From: Erinaceus europaeus
Taxonomy: Eukaryota; Chordata; Mammalia; Eulipotyphla; Erinaceidae
Length of the DNA: 64,000 bases
NCBI RefSeq assembly: GCF_950295315.1
Contig: NC_080175.1
Span: 66,737,353 to 66,801,352, forward strand
Direction of reading: 5' to 3'
Shown piece by piece: positions 1-9,045 of the stretch. How positions within the stretch are numbered: position 1 is the stretch's first letter; each line of letters opens with the position of its first letter. The notes below the pieces were generated by a model. The model was not told where the DNA came from, ran no database searches, and saw only the letters and a program-made list of their open reading frames with translations. The translations under genes were made by a program, and so were the position numbers.

Positions 1-235
1 TTGCACCATGTGCGCTTAACCCACTACACTACTGCCCAGCTCCCAATATTTTTCTCTTTTTAAAAATGTATCTTTTTATTTTATTGGATATAGACAGAAA
101 GAAATGAAAAGAAAGGAGAGATAGAGAGGGAAAGAGAAAGACATCTACATTTCCGCTTTACCATTCATGAAGCTTCCCCCTGTAGGTGGGATAAACCTGG
201 CCTTATACCCATTCATTTTCTTTATCAGTACCATT
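1..235 (-). repeat. SINE remnants
   Basis: Bases 1-46 are the head of a minus-strand type A SINE cut by the window edge (cttaacccactacactactg). Bases 60-200 are a degenerate type B body (ggatatagacagaaagaaat, then cattcatgaagcttccccctg). Confidence 0.6.
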
Positions 236-720
236 TTCTTTTCCAGTTTCAGGAATTATGCAGGCAGTGAGCCCCAGAGAGAGCTCTGGTGACAAAAAAG
301 AAAGAAAAAAAGATTACATGTGTAGGTATACTTCTCTAGCTAAACCCCCAACACTCAGAGCACTGCTGCCTGAGCCCAGTAACCCAAGAGTTTCAAACAT
401 GTCTTTAGATAAACACGTGGCTTTGCAAATCACAGCCAGGTGCTAGTGGACCTCAGAAGCCAAATACATTCCAAGGGAGAACATTTGCCATCATTCTAAT
501 TCTGAGAACCAGCCTCAATTTCAAACACATACAGACAGCACATTACAAAACAACAGACTGAAAGTCTGCTCCAAGGACTCCACCTTAACCAGAGAAACCA
601 TTTATGAGGTCAAGATGTGTTTTGAAAATTGCCAATAACAAGGTTCCAGCAAAAGAAACATCGTTGCTTCTCACAGAAACATGGCTTGCACAGACCCTGA
701 AGCTGCTATTAGTTATTAAT
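236..720. other. Intron sequence, nothing recognised
   Basis: Unique-looking intron downstream of exon 15. No exon, clear repeat or site seen. Short open frames here have no recognisable motif. Confidence 0.5.
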
Positions 721-1266
721 AGGAGTGGCTGGGGCTGTGATAGGGTGTGGATACACCCAATGAAGTACAAATCAAGAGGCCCTGGGTTCAAGCCCCTGGT
801 CCCCACCTATAGAGGAGAAGCTTCATGAGTAGTGGAAAAATGCTGCTGGTGTCTCGCTTTTCTGTCTCTTTCATTTTTTTCTTTCTTGCTTTTTTATTTT
901 TATTTTTTTTGCCTCCACGGTTATTGCTGGGGTGTGGTGTCTGCACTACAAATCCACTGCTGCAGGTGGCCATTTTTTTCCCATTGTTGTTGCTGTTGTT
1001 GTTAGATAGGACAGAGATAAATTGAGAGAGGAGGGGAAGAGAGAGAGGGGGAGAGAAAGAGATACCTGCAGACCTGCCTCACTACTTGTGAAGTGACCCC
1101 CTGCAGGTGGGAAGCTGGGGCTCAAACAGGATCCTTGCACCAGTCTTTGTGCTTCGCACTGTGTGCACTTAACCCGGTGTGCTACCGCTCAGCTCCTCTC
1201 TCTCCCTTTCTTACATTCTCTTATTCTCTATTTCTCTCTGTCTCTATCAGAAAAAGGGAAATACTG
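721..1266. repeat. Type B SINE (+) split by a minus SINE
   Basis: 721-873 is the head and body of a plus type B SINE. 885-1196 is a long minus SINE (tail gcctccacggttattgctgg, head cttaacccggtgtgctaccg). 1197-1266 is the rest of the first SINE (tctctgtctctatcag). A nested insertion. Confidence 0.75.
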
Positions 1267-1542
1267 GGGGTCAGGCGGTAGCACACTGGGTTAAGTGCAC
1301 ACTGTGGAAAGCACAAGGACCAGTGCAGAGATCCCAGTTCGAGCCCCCGGCTCCCCACCACCTGCAGGGGGGTAGGTATTTCTCCCTCCTCTCTTGGTTT
1401 CTCTCTGTCCTACCCAACAATATCCAGCAACAACAATAGCAACAATAACAGTGGGAAAAAGGATGGTCGCCAGGAGTGGTGGATTCGTAGTGCAGGCACC
1501 AGGTCCCTTTGATAATCCTGGAGACAAAAAAAAGAAAGGGGA
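1264..1542 (+). repeat. Type A SINE with long tail
   Basis: Head ggtcaggcggtagcacactg, body ctccccaccacctgcagggg, CAACAA tail, then the extended 3' part ggagtggtggattcgtagtg and gataatcctggagacaaaaa. Confidence 0.85.
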
Positions 1543-1997
1543 AAAAAATGGCCAGTGAGAACTGTGTAATTGTCATATCGGCACTGGACCCTAAAGAAAA
1601 CCCTGGAGGCAGAGAGAGAGAGAATGAAGAGAGAAAAGAATTGAACAGGACAGAAGGTGAGCTGCAGTTGGCGGGGTCGGTAAGTTGTGTGTAATTATTA
1701 TCAGGGTGCTGCACTTAGTCAAGGGCTTATGCTTCCTATCACTTAGTTGACACTGAAATGGATTCTATCACTGGTGCCTTCCAGCCCACACCATTCCAAG
1801 ACATAGGATGTCGTCTGTTTGTTATCCTTGGTAAATGATGTCAGGATGGTTCAGTGTGGTGAGTTTGGCTCCAGGGAAGGCCAACAACCATGTGCTTTTA
1901 TCGGCGCACCAATTGCTGCCCCCCACCGTCCAAGCCTGGCGCCTCTGCTCATTCCATTGCTGCTTGCTCCACTTCCTCCGTAGCTCGCCCTGCTCAC
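1543..1997. other. Intron directly after exon 15
   Basis: No repeat recognised. The stretch ends at the exon 15 donor (1996-1997 on the minus strand). Base composition turns GC-rich near the exon. Confidence 0.5.
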
Positions 1998-2186
1998 CTC
2001 CTTGGCCCAGGCTGGCTTCTCGCTGGCGCCCACACCCTCCTTGTAGTGGTACAGCGGCTTCTTGTCCACGGGCCTGGCCTCCTGGCGCTGGTGTTGCAGG
2101 GAGACCAGGTAGTCGCGTTCCTGCTTCAGCTGCCTCTGTAACCGCTCTGCCTGGCGCTGCTCCTCCAGCTGCTTGCGCTTGTACTC
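1998..2186 (-). CDS. TNIK: TNIK exon (inferred exon 15): coiled-coil end and linker
   Basis: 189 nt, phase 0 to 0, 63 residues (about 474-536). It begins EYKRKQLEEQRQAERLQRQL and continues KQERDYLVSLQHQRQE, ending EKPAWAKE. YLVSLQHQRQE and KKPLYHYKEG separate TNIK from MINK1 (LPGDRKPLYHYGRG) and MAP4K4. Compared with the human protein I recall, ARPVDKK replaces QRPVEKK and GVGASEK replaces GMSPSEK. The acceptor is cgcccag before GAG TAC; the donor is AAG GAG then gtgagc. The next exon is alternative in human (537-591 missing in one isoform) and lies left of the window. The surrounding 2.5 kb is GC-rich. Confidence 0.95.
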
Positions 2187-2209
2187 CTGGGCGGGTGTGG
2201 GCAGGGGGG

Positions 2210-2740
2210 AGTCAGCAGGAGGCACAGTCAGAGGAGGACAAGGGGGAGGGCGTGGGTAGATCAGCAGGGGGGAGTCATGGTCAAGGGTCATGTGATGGGG
2301 GGACAAGGATGGCAGAGGGGGAGGGGGGCCTGGTCAGCATAAGGAGGCCATTCTCAGAGAGGGGATAGGGGACAGTCAGCAAGGGGAGATGGTCAGGGTG
2401 GGGATAAGGAGGGACAAGGGACAGGAGTCCAGATCAGCATAGGGAAGCCTCCTTCTTGGGAGGAGTGAGTGCAATGAAGGGGAGAGAGAATGGGGGGCTA
2501 GGTCATCACAGGGAAGCCATCCTCTGGGAATCATGCCATAGAGGGAACAAGGATGCCTCTGGACCAGGCAAGGAGGGATGGGGTCAGCACAGGGCAACCA
2601 TCCTGGGGGGCATGTGATGGAAGGGACAAGGATGGCAGTGGAGGCAGTGGAGGACTGCAGAGGGACAGAGGACAGGAGGGCCCCAGAGACAGGACACTGA
2701 AGACAGGGCCCAGTAGGGTCAGGAGACAGGAAGGCACAGC
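2210..2740. repeat. G-rich minisatellite upstream of exon 15
   Basis: Imperfect tandem units of roughly 70-95 bp built on gtcagcacagggaagccatc and gatggagggacaaggatggc. Recognisable units start near 2332, 2430, 2500 and 2579. It lies just upstream of the exon 15 acceptor in transcript orientation. Confidence 0.6.
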
Positions 2741-3204
2741 CTGGCCTCAGTAGCTATGTACAGGGGACTTTTAAGGGCAACTTGCCAGGTTCATGCCATC
2801 CCTGTGGACTCCCTCACCCCAGTGCCTAGTGGCCTATCCCCCTGACTAACTATGACCCTACAAGGGACAATGAGGAGGACATCTGGATGGCCAGCACTCA
2901 GTCCCTCTGACTCAGTGCATGCACACGACACGTATGACTCACAGGTTAGACACATCACTTAAATTACCTCGTATTCAACCTAACTTAGATTAGCAAACTC
3001 CGTCAACAAGACTGCACACAGGCTGAAAAATATCAGAGCTCCACTGAATTAAAAGTTTTTTTAAAAAAAGAAAGATAAACCCAGAATTAAAAGTGTTTTA
3101 AAAAGAAAGATAAACCCAGAAGCTATGTGAGCAGGGAGTACAAAATGTTCTCGCTGCTGGGGCAAGACAAAAAAAAAACATGGCTGCAGTGTTGAGTGAA
3201 TTTT
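2741..3204. other. Intron 14-15, unique part
   Basis: No exon or known repeat. Two near-identical blocks, aaagaaagataaacccagaa at about 3066 and 3099, form a short direct duplication of about 33 bp. Confidence 0.5.
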
Positions 3205-3492
3205 TGTTTTTCTTTTCCTCCAGGGTTATCACTGGGGCTCATTGCTAACACTACAAATCCACTGCTCCCAGAGGCCATTTTTTTCCATTTTATTGGCTAG
3301 GACAGAGAGAAATTGAAAGGCGAGGAAGATAGAGAAAGGAGATAAAGATAGACAACTGTAGACCTGCTTCACCACTTGTGAAGCAATCCCCCACTCCCCA
3401 CAGATAGGGAGCTGGGGGCTTGAACTGGGATCCTTGTGTGGGTCCTTGTGATTCACACTATGTACACTTAACCCAGTGTGCTACTACCTGGA
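3205..3492 (-). repeat. Type A-like SINE
   Basis: Minus orientation: tail cctccagggttatcactggg, internal ggacagagagaaattgaaag, core cacttgtgaagcaatccccc, head cttaacccagtgtgctacta. Confidence 0.8.
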
Positions 3493-3819
3493 GTGAGTTC
3501 TCCCAGTAGTGCAATCCCAGGAGTGAGTTCTCACGGGAGAGAGGGGCTTTCCACTCGGAGTGGATTCCAGAGTGTCGCCAATGGGCTTAGAATCACTTGC
3601 AATAAACATAGTGGGTTAAAAAAAAAAAGGATCTGAACTTATAAGGCTAGATTCATGGTAAAGTTTCACAAACAGATGGAATTAATAGAGAGAGTATAAC
3701 AAGTGTGCTTAGTGTATCAGGGCTCTGAAAATGGGGCCAGAGAACAGATTTTTTTTTCTGAGAGTTTCAAGGTCCACAGGGCCTGGAGCAGGATCTCTTC
3801 TCAGTTGGCCCATCAGGAA

Positions 3820-3855
<36 letters not shown>
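3820..3855. repeat. (CA)n microsatellite
   Basis: About 18 uninterrupted AC dinucleotides, 70 nt into the intron after exon 14. Confidence 0.95.
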
Positions 3856-3860
<5 letters not shown>

Positions 3861-3923
3861 GCACACATACACTCGTACACATGCACATGTGGTGAGCACA
3901 GAGCAGGTGAGCATTCCCATTAC

Positions 3924-4010
3924 CAGAAGGAGAGCTTGTTCATGCAGCAGCTGTTGCTGTAAGATCTCTAACTGCCTCTGCTCCTCCTCTAACTGTCGCC
4001 TGATGTATTC
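3924..4010 (-). CDS. TNIK: TNIK exon (inferred exon 14): 29-residue cassette
   Basis: 87 nt, phase 0 to 0, 29 residues. It reads [20 protein letters not shown] and ends LLHEQALLL. Human TNIK has a known isoform pair differing by 29 residues, annotated as 447-475 missing. Because this exon and the next both begin EY, that gap is equivalent to skipping exactly this exon (445-473). The frame is intact, so the cassette looks usable. The acceptor is ctccag before GAA TAC; the donor is CTT CTG then gtaatg. A GA repeat (4044-4069) and a CA repeat (3820-3855) flank it within about 100 nt. Confidence 0.95.
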
Positions 4011-4043
4011 CTGGAGAGGTAGGCAGCAGAGAATGCAGAGGAA

Positions 4044-4069
4044 CAGAGAGAGAGAGAGAGAGAGAGAGA
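4044..4069. repeat. (GA)n microsatellite
   Basis: Thirteen AG units upstream of exon 14; on the transcript strand it is CT-rich and may add to the distal pyrimidine tract. Confidence 0.9.
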
Positions 4070-4127
4070 AGGGAAAAAAGCAGTGATTTCAAAGGCAATT
4101 AAGAGTAGTCAAGTAAAGTGCAGAAGG

Positions 4128-4158
<31 letters not shown>

Positions 4159-4703
4159 AAACACCTCTTCACCAGGCAGGAAAAAGACACCCAGCAAAGT
4201 CAGAATCCTTCAAAGCAGCCAACAGCACAGGGTGGTGGCCCAGTGCAGGGCTTTCGGCGTGCGGCCTTGTCTCCCTGCTGGCTGTCCAACCAAAGCTCCT
4301 GGACTGCCCTGCTCAGGGCTCCTGGACTCACTGGTGCAGGTCCCCTGGGTGGGCAGCAGGTGTCAGATGACATGGAAGGCCACCAGGCATGAGCTCTGAG
4401 GTTGGCCAGCCTGAGTATCCTGGGCAGCTAAGCCAGTGAGGCTCTGGATGAACACTCAGAGCCTGGCAGTGGGTAAGGCAAGGGCAGGGCAACCTGTACT
4501 CCTACACAGGGCCCACTCAGAGCTCTCTGTAGGGCATCACCCATTGGGTACCAGTGGGAGGGGGACTGGGGCCAGTGTGCTAGTGGGGTGGTTTGGGGTG
4601 GGGGGACAGGACCAGCAGGCTGTGCTGTTGACCGCTTGAGTGACCAAAAGAGGTTCTGGAGAGCAAAGCCGCTCAGAGAGGGTGGCCCAGGAACTGGGCA
4701 GCT
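4070..4703. other. Intron 13-14
   Basis: GC-rich intron. An AACAAAACAAAACAAA stretch lies near 4131-4155. No other element recognised. Confidence 0.5.
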
Positions 4704-4814
4704 GGGTCCTGGGGTTCTGATGTCCAGGAACCCTGGGGTTTTGCAGTATAGGGGTCCTGGGGTTCTGGAGTCCTGGAGTTCAGAGGCCAAGGGTTCCAGG
4801 GGTCCCGGGGGTCT
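4704..4814. repeat. Imperfect tandem repeat at exon 13 donor
   Basis: Copies of gggtcctggggttctg at about 4704 and 4753, with degenerate ones (ccctggggttttg, gggttccaggggtccc). The array ends at the donor of exon 13. Confidence 0.55.
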
Positions 4815-4816
4815 AC

Positions 4817-4927
4817 CTGCTCATGTTCTGCACGCCTCCTCTCCTCCTCCCGCCGCATCTGCTCCTCGTACAGCCGCCGCTGCTCTCGCTCCTGCTGCTT
4901 CCGCAGTTCCTTCTCACGCCTCTGTTG
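4817..4927 (-). CDS. TNIK: TNIK exon (inferred exon 13): coiled coil
   Basis: 111 nt, phase 0 to 0, 37 residues (about 408-444). It reads QQRREKELRKQQEREQRR, then LYEEQMRREEERRRAEHEQ. It continues the charged coiled coil. Leu replaces the His I recall in human TNIK (RRHYEEQ). The acceptor is tcacag before CAACAG; a second CAG six nt downstream could act as an alternative acceptor and would drop two Gln in frame. The donor is GAG CAG then gtagac, a weak donor. An imperfect G/T-rich repeat (4704-4814) lies directly beyond it. Confidence 0.95.
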
Positions 4928-5614
4928 CTGTGAGGCCAGAGACAGACCATTATAAGGGACAGAAGGGGCCAGGGGGCCAGGGGGGCAGGGGGTCATGGCC
5001 TCAGGGACACACTGGTGTGTCACACACTCAGGAGCCCCTGCCCAGTACGCCTCCTTTAGGAGGGTGGCTGGGGGGTTGAATCCAGGGGTATGGGATGCCC
5101 TGACACCACAGGCTATTAAAACACACCCACCATGCTTGAGGTTTCTTGTTAGCTGCTTGGCCACCCTGTCAGAGGGCATTCACCTACAAGGCTACAGAAT
5201 GGCCTGTGGTAGAGGTGCAGGAGGACAGACAGATGCACCCAGCCTGACTCACTCTCTGAGGGGATGCTACCCGTCTTTCTACATCTTGTTAAGTGTGCAC
5301 TCTCTACTGCCTGTTTCAGCTTCTCTGTCTAGACTCTGAAGCTCAGGAACCCTCACCAGCATTGCCCAGGTCCTTAAGCAGGTTTGGGGGGGGGGGGCAC
5401 CGAGACACTCACAGTCACAATCTGGGATGCGTGGCCTGGAGCCTGGTGGGATGCCCTCACAGTGGAATACTGTGAAGACCTTAACAATTGTGAAGTCATC
5501 TTCTTTGGATGGATGACTTGCTAAATGATAAATGAGATCAGCCAAGAGAAGATGAAGCTGGGATGACCTCACTCAGAGGAGGAACTTAAGAAACAAAGGC
5601 AAACAGGGAAAACA
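4928..5614. other. Intron 12-13, exon-proximal part
   Basis: No gene or clear repeat. A run of nine or more G lies near 5389-5398, where base calling may be unreliable. Confidence 0.45.
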
Positions 5615-5800
5615 AAGTAAACCTTGAACTGGGTAGGGTACATTGCACCAAAGCCTCTGAGTGGATTCTGGAGAGGACTCTGGGGATGGAGGGCAGAAAT
5701 GGATTTGGGGGAGGGGGTTGGAATCCTTGTGCAGGATGGAAGAAAAGGACCAAAGTTGGGGAAGGGGGTAGTGGGTCAGCTGGAGTCTGGGATTGAGTTG
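5615..5800 (+). repeat. LINE-tail-like family copy
   Basis: Shares cattgcaccaaag and the later gaccaaagttgggg block with copies near 10160, 12190, 19405, 23335 and 51345. Probably the truncated 3' end of a LINE; the family name is not known to me. Confidence 0.55.
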
Positions 5801-5844
5801 ACTTCCAGACAAGCAGTTAGCTGCCTTACAGAAAAATAACACAG

Positions 5845-6245
5845 GATGAGTGGCTGGGTAGTTATGCTTGTTATTACAATGTTCAAGGACCTGAGTTCAA
5901 ACCCCTGCATGGGGGAAGTTTTGCAAGTGGTGAAGCATGCTGCTGTAAGTGTCTCTCTCCCTCCGTCTCTCTCTCTCTCTCTCTCTCCCTTTACTCTTGG
6001 TTTCTGTCTTTATCCAATAAATAAAGATAATTTAAAAAATGAAAAAAAAAACACAGGAAGACTCCAGTAGAAAGCATCATTATGGTGGTCTGGGAGGTGG
6101 CACAGTGGATAAAGCATTGGATTCTCAAGCATGAGATCCTGAGTTCAATCCCCGGCAGCACATATACCAGAATGCCTGGTTCTTTCTCTCTCTCCTCCTA
6201 TCTTTTCCAGCAGTAAATAAATAAAATCTTAAAAAAAAAAAAAAA
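5845..6245 (+). repeat. Type B then type C SINE
   Basis: 5845-6048 is type B (gttcaaggacctgagttcaa, then tctttatccaataaataaag). 6085-6245 is type C (ggtggcacagtggataaagc, then ctcaagcatgagatcctgag) ending in an A-run. Confidence 0.85.
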
Positions 6246-6585
6246 CCATCATTAAGGGAACTGACAGAATAACTTGGATAATGGACCCCAAACAGAGACC
6301 AAGTGACCCAAAGCCAACACAGAGAGAGAACACTATAATAATGTGAATAGCACTGGCTCCTAGAAGCAAGTGATCCTGATTTAGCCAACATTTCACTTAT
6401 TATTTTTTTTCGTCATTGGTCTCTTTCATGAATGGAAAAAAAGAGAAATATATGTATATGTATATCTATATCTAATCTCTATCTATCTATATATCAATTG
6501 AAAATTTAGCTGATTTTCACATGAAGGATTTGTACATTTTCATCCCCCTTGGCCAGGAATCAATACTGTTTTCTTTTTGAATTTT
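6246..6585. other. Intron, AT-rich
   Basis: Includes a degenerate TATATG/TATCTA stretch at 6445-6500. Otherwise nothing recognised. Confidence 0.5.
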
Positions 6586-6589
6586 TTAA

Positions 6590-6808
6590 AAAATTTATTA
6601 TGTTTATTTATTTATTGGCTATAAATAGCCAGAAATTGAGAGGGAAGGGTGTGATAGAGAGGGAGAAAGACAGAGAGACAGACACCTGCAGCCCTGCTTC
6701 ACCACTCGTGAAGCTTTCCCCCTGCAGGTGGGGACCAGGGGCTCGAACCTGGGTCCTTGCACACTGTAATATGTGCACTCAACCAGGTGCACCACCACCC
6801 AGCCCCTC
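6590..6808 (-). repeat. Type B SINE
   Basis: Minus orientation: tail tttatttattggctataaat, core cactcgtgaagctttccccc, head gcactcaaccaggtgcacca. Confidence 0.9.
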
Positions 6809-7569
6809 AATACTGTTTTCTAATGACCAGCCACCCAGGTTCCCTTGCAAGGTGCACGCACAGTATTGATTGCAATGCAAGAGGGTCTGGCTACACAAAC
6901 ACCCCATCGTTTCTGAGAAAGACACTCAGAAGTGCCTAGTAATCCTATGAGCAGCTCAGGGTGGCTCTTTCGGTTGCATCCACCCCACCGTGGCTCCGTG
7001 TCCCAGACCGGCCCTCCCAGCCCCATAATGCAGCCTTGTCATTCAGTAGGTGCTCAGATACTGTGGAACTAAACCCAGTAAGGAGCCTGAGGTCAAAGCA
7101 GACACATGTCCTTTTCATTTCTTTGAGGGTATCTTCCTTCCCAGGAATGCTTCTCCTCTCTTTTTACACAGTGCCTGAGAATATGACTCTTTCTGCAGAG
7201 CTAGCTGTGTCTGGGTCCCTGCTCCACCCTAGCTGTCATTTCTCTCCTCTGCAGCCTACACTGGGCCTGCCCCCATTGATAATTACTGCAGATATCACTG
7301 CAGACTGGGTAGCAGGAGAAGCAGAGAAAGGTTGGCAGAGGCTCAAATGCCATCTCCCTCCCAGGCCCCTTCTGAGTCAGAATATCCTTTTATACTAAGC
7401 ACACACAAGACCTAAGAATGGCTTTCTAAACAGAAAGCCACCTCTGAGTGACAGTGACACGACTCCCTGCCACCAACACTGGGCTTCCAAACCTTGTTGC
7501 TGTTGCCATTAGGCCTCTCTCTAGGGCCTGGTGCCTGAAGGATTCCACCACTCCCGGGGCCATTCTTTC
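6809..7569. other. Intron 12-13, middle
   Basis: No repeat family, exon or RNA gene recognised; open frames here lack similarity I can name. Confidence 0.45.
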
Positions 7570-7745
7570 CCTTTCTTTGTAATAATAAAAGGGTGAGAAA
7601 CAGAGATAGAGAGGAGTCGATGGGGCAGAGATGGGAAGACACCTGTAGCCTTGCTCTGCCACTCAGCTTTGCCCCTGCAGGTGGGGACCGGGGGCTTGAA
7701 CCCAGGTCCTCAAGCATGGTGATATGTGCTTTACTGGGTACACTT
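7570..7745 (-). repeat. Type B SINE, degenerate
   Basis: cagagatagagaggag, then cctgcaggtggggaccgggg and the head gtgctttactgggtacac. Confidence 0.7.
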
Positions 7746-7760
7746 CCCCCCCACACACGT

Positions 7761-7762
<2 letters not shown>

Positions 7763-7796
<34 letters not shown>
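7763..7796. repeat. (CA)n microsatellite
   Basis: About 17 AC units, next to the head of the SINE at 7570-7745. Confidence 0.95.
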
Positions 7797-7798
<2 letters not shown>

Positions 7799-8229
7799 CT
7801 TTCTTTCAATTGAAAGACCCAAGAGTGAAGGTGGGGTACATCTGAGCAGAGTGTTAGAACTCTTGAGAATGAGAAGTTCCTCTGGGGACCCCAGGAGTGG
7901 CAATTCCACCCCCCGAAGCCTCTTTGGATACAAGCTCTCCATGCAAAGCAGGTCAAGCACCAATGACTTCTGTCAGAACTGGGCACAGGCCCTGAGCTGG
8001 CACTTCACTCCTGCCCCATGATGAACAAGTGCAGCCCAGCCAGCTGGGAGGGTGTCCCCCTGCAGAGTGGCCACATGCGGAGGGATGGACGGATGGGTGG
8101 ACTGACAGAAAGCACTCTGCCCTATCAACATCCTCTGCCCCAGGACACACTAGAAAGCTGCAGTCCATGACTAAGAGGCTGAGAGGACACTTCCTAGCAG
8201 GCCAAAGGGTCAGCCCCTCAGGCCAAAGG
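7797..8229. other. Intron 12-13, unique
   Basis: Contains the small duplication aggccaaagggtcagc (8200 and 8221) and a ggatggacggatggg run. No exon. Confidence 0.5.
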
Positions 8230-8464
8230 GTCAGCTCTCCCCTCAGCTCCTCTAGCCTGGGCCCCTCTTACTTCCTCCAGCCCTGCCCCTCACTTCCCCC
8301 AGCCATGCCCCTCCTCACCTCCTCCAGCCCTGTCCCCTCACCTCCTCCAGTCTTGCCCCTCATTTCCCCTAGCTATGCCTCTCCTCACCTCCTCTATCCT
8401 GCCCCCTCACCTCCTCCAGCCCTGCCCCTCGCCTCCCCCAGCCCTGCCTCCTCACCTCCTCCAG
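8230..8464. repeat. Minisatellite including exon 12 donor
   Basis: C/T-rich array with a period near 23 bp (ctcacctcctccagccctgc). The 14-mer ctcacctcctccag spans the true exon-intron junction at 8451-8464 and recurs exactly at 8314-8327, 8337-8350 and 8407-8420, with a variant at 8384-8397. In transcript orientation each is ctggaggag followed by gtgag. Confidence 0.85.
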
Positions 8465-8660
8465 CCTCCTCCTTTGCTCCTTCTGTTCCTCAATGCGCTT
8501 CTGCCGCTCAGCCAGCAGCTGGCGCTTATGCTCCTCATTCTCACGCTGCTGCTGCTCCAGCTGCTGGCGCCGCAGGGCCTCTGAGCGCTCCTTGTTGGCC
8601 AGCTGCAGCCTTAGGAAGTCCCTGCGTAAAGTGGACTCCCCAGGAAGGTTCAGGATGGAG
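8456..8660 (-). CDS. TNIK: TNIK exon (inferred exon 12): start of coiled coil
   Basis: 205 nt; one base completes Ser339, then 68 codons to about residue 407, phase 0 out. It begins [19 protein letters not shown] and runs into [19 protein letters not shown] and [25 protein letters not shown] and [10 protein letters not shown] fit TNIK (MAP4K4 has NVPGEST). It is a long charged Glu/Gln/Arg-rich helix. The acceptor follows a run of about twelve C residues (8665-8677), an unusually C-pure pyrimidine tract. The donor is CTG GAG GAG then gtgagg, and that junction sequence recurs in the intron as part of a minisatellite (8230-8464). Confidence 0.96.
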
Positions 8661-8929
8661 CTGGTGGGGGGGGGGGGGACATTGTCAGTCAGGGGAGAAG
8701 AGGGCACTGTCACCTAGGAGGGATACAGTCACCCAGGGGAGAAGCCAGCTGGGAACCCCCTGCCCTTCCCAGAGTGGGATTGCACTCAGCTGTCCTCAGG
8801 GTCCGGGGACACTTTTGGAGGGTCATGCCGCCCTCACTAGGACCTTGTAACAGTGCAGAGACCTGTCCCCCACAGCTGCAAGTACAAACCCTGAGTCCTG
8901 AACTGTTGCTATTCCTGTTTGACATGGCA
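8661..8929. other. Intron 11-12 at exon 12 acceptor
   Basis: Acceptor region of exon 12: a C-run on the transcript strand (8665-8677) then accag. No other element. Confidence 0.6.
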
Positions 8930-9045
8930 GCCCAGAAGGTGGCACAGTGGGTAAAGTGCTAGACACTTCAAGCATGAGTCCTGAGTTTCATCCCTGACAT
9001 CACATGTGCCAGAGTGAGACTTTGCTTTTCTCTCTCCTAAACAAG
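8930..9045 (+). repeat. Type C SINE, truncated
   Basis: ggtggcacagtgggtaaagt, then tcaagcatgagtcctgagtt and catgtgccagagtgagac. Confidence 0.75.

Noticed and set aside
3703..4086. Plus open frame with Thr-His repeats
   Set aside because: Produced by the CA microsatellite and the antisense of exon 14.
5385..5400. G-run as an assembly gap or G-quadruplex
   Set aside because: A single homopolymer without four separated G tracts; length may be a sequencing artefact and nothing else supports a structure.
8029..8850. 273-codon plus open frame
   Set aside because: Shadow of exon 12 and the C-rich minisatellite on the opposite strand, giving a Pro/Ser-rich nonsense protein.
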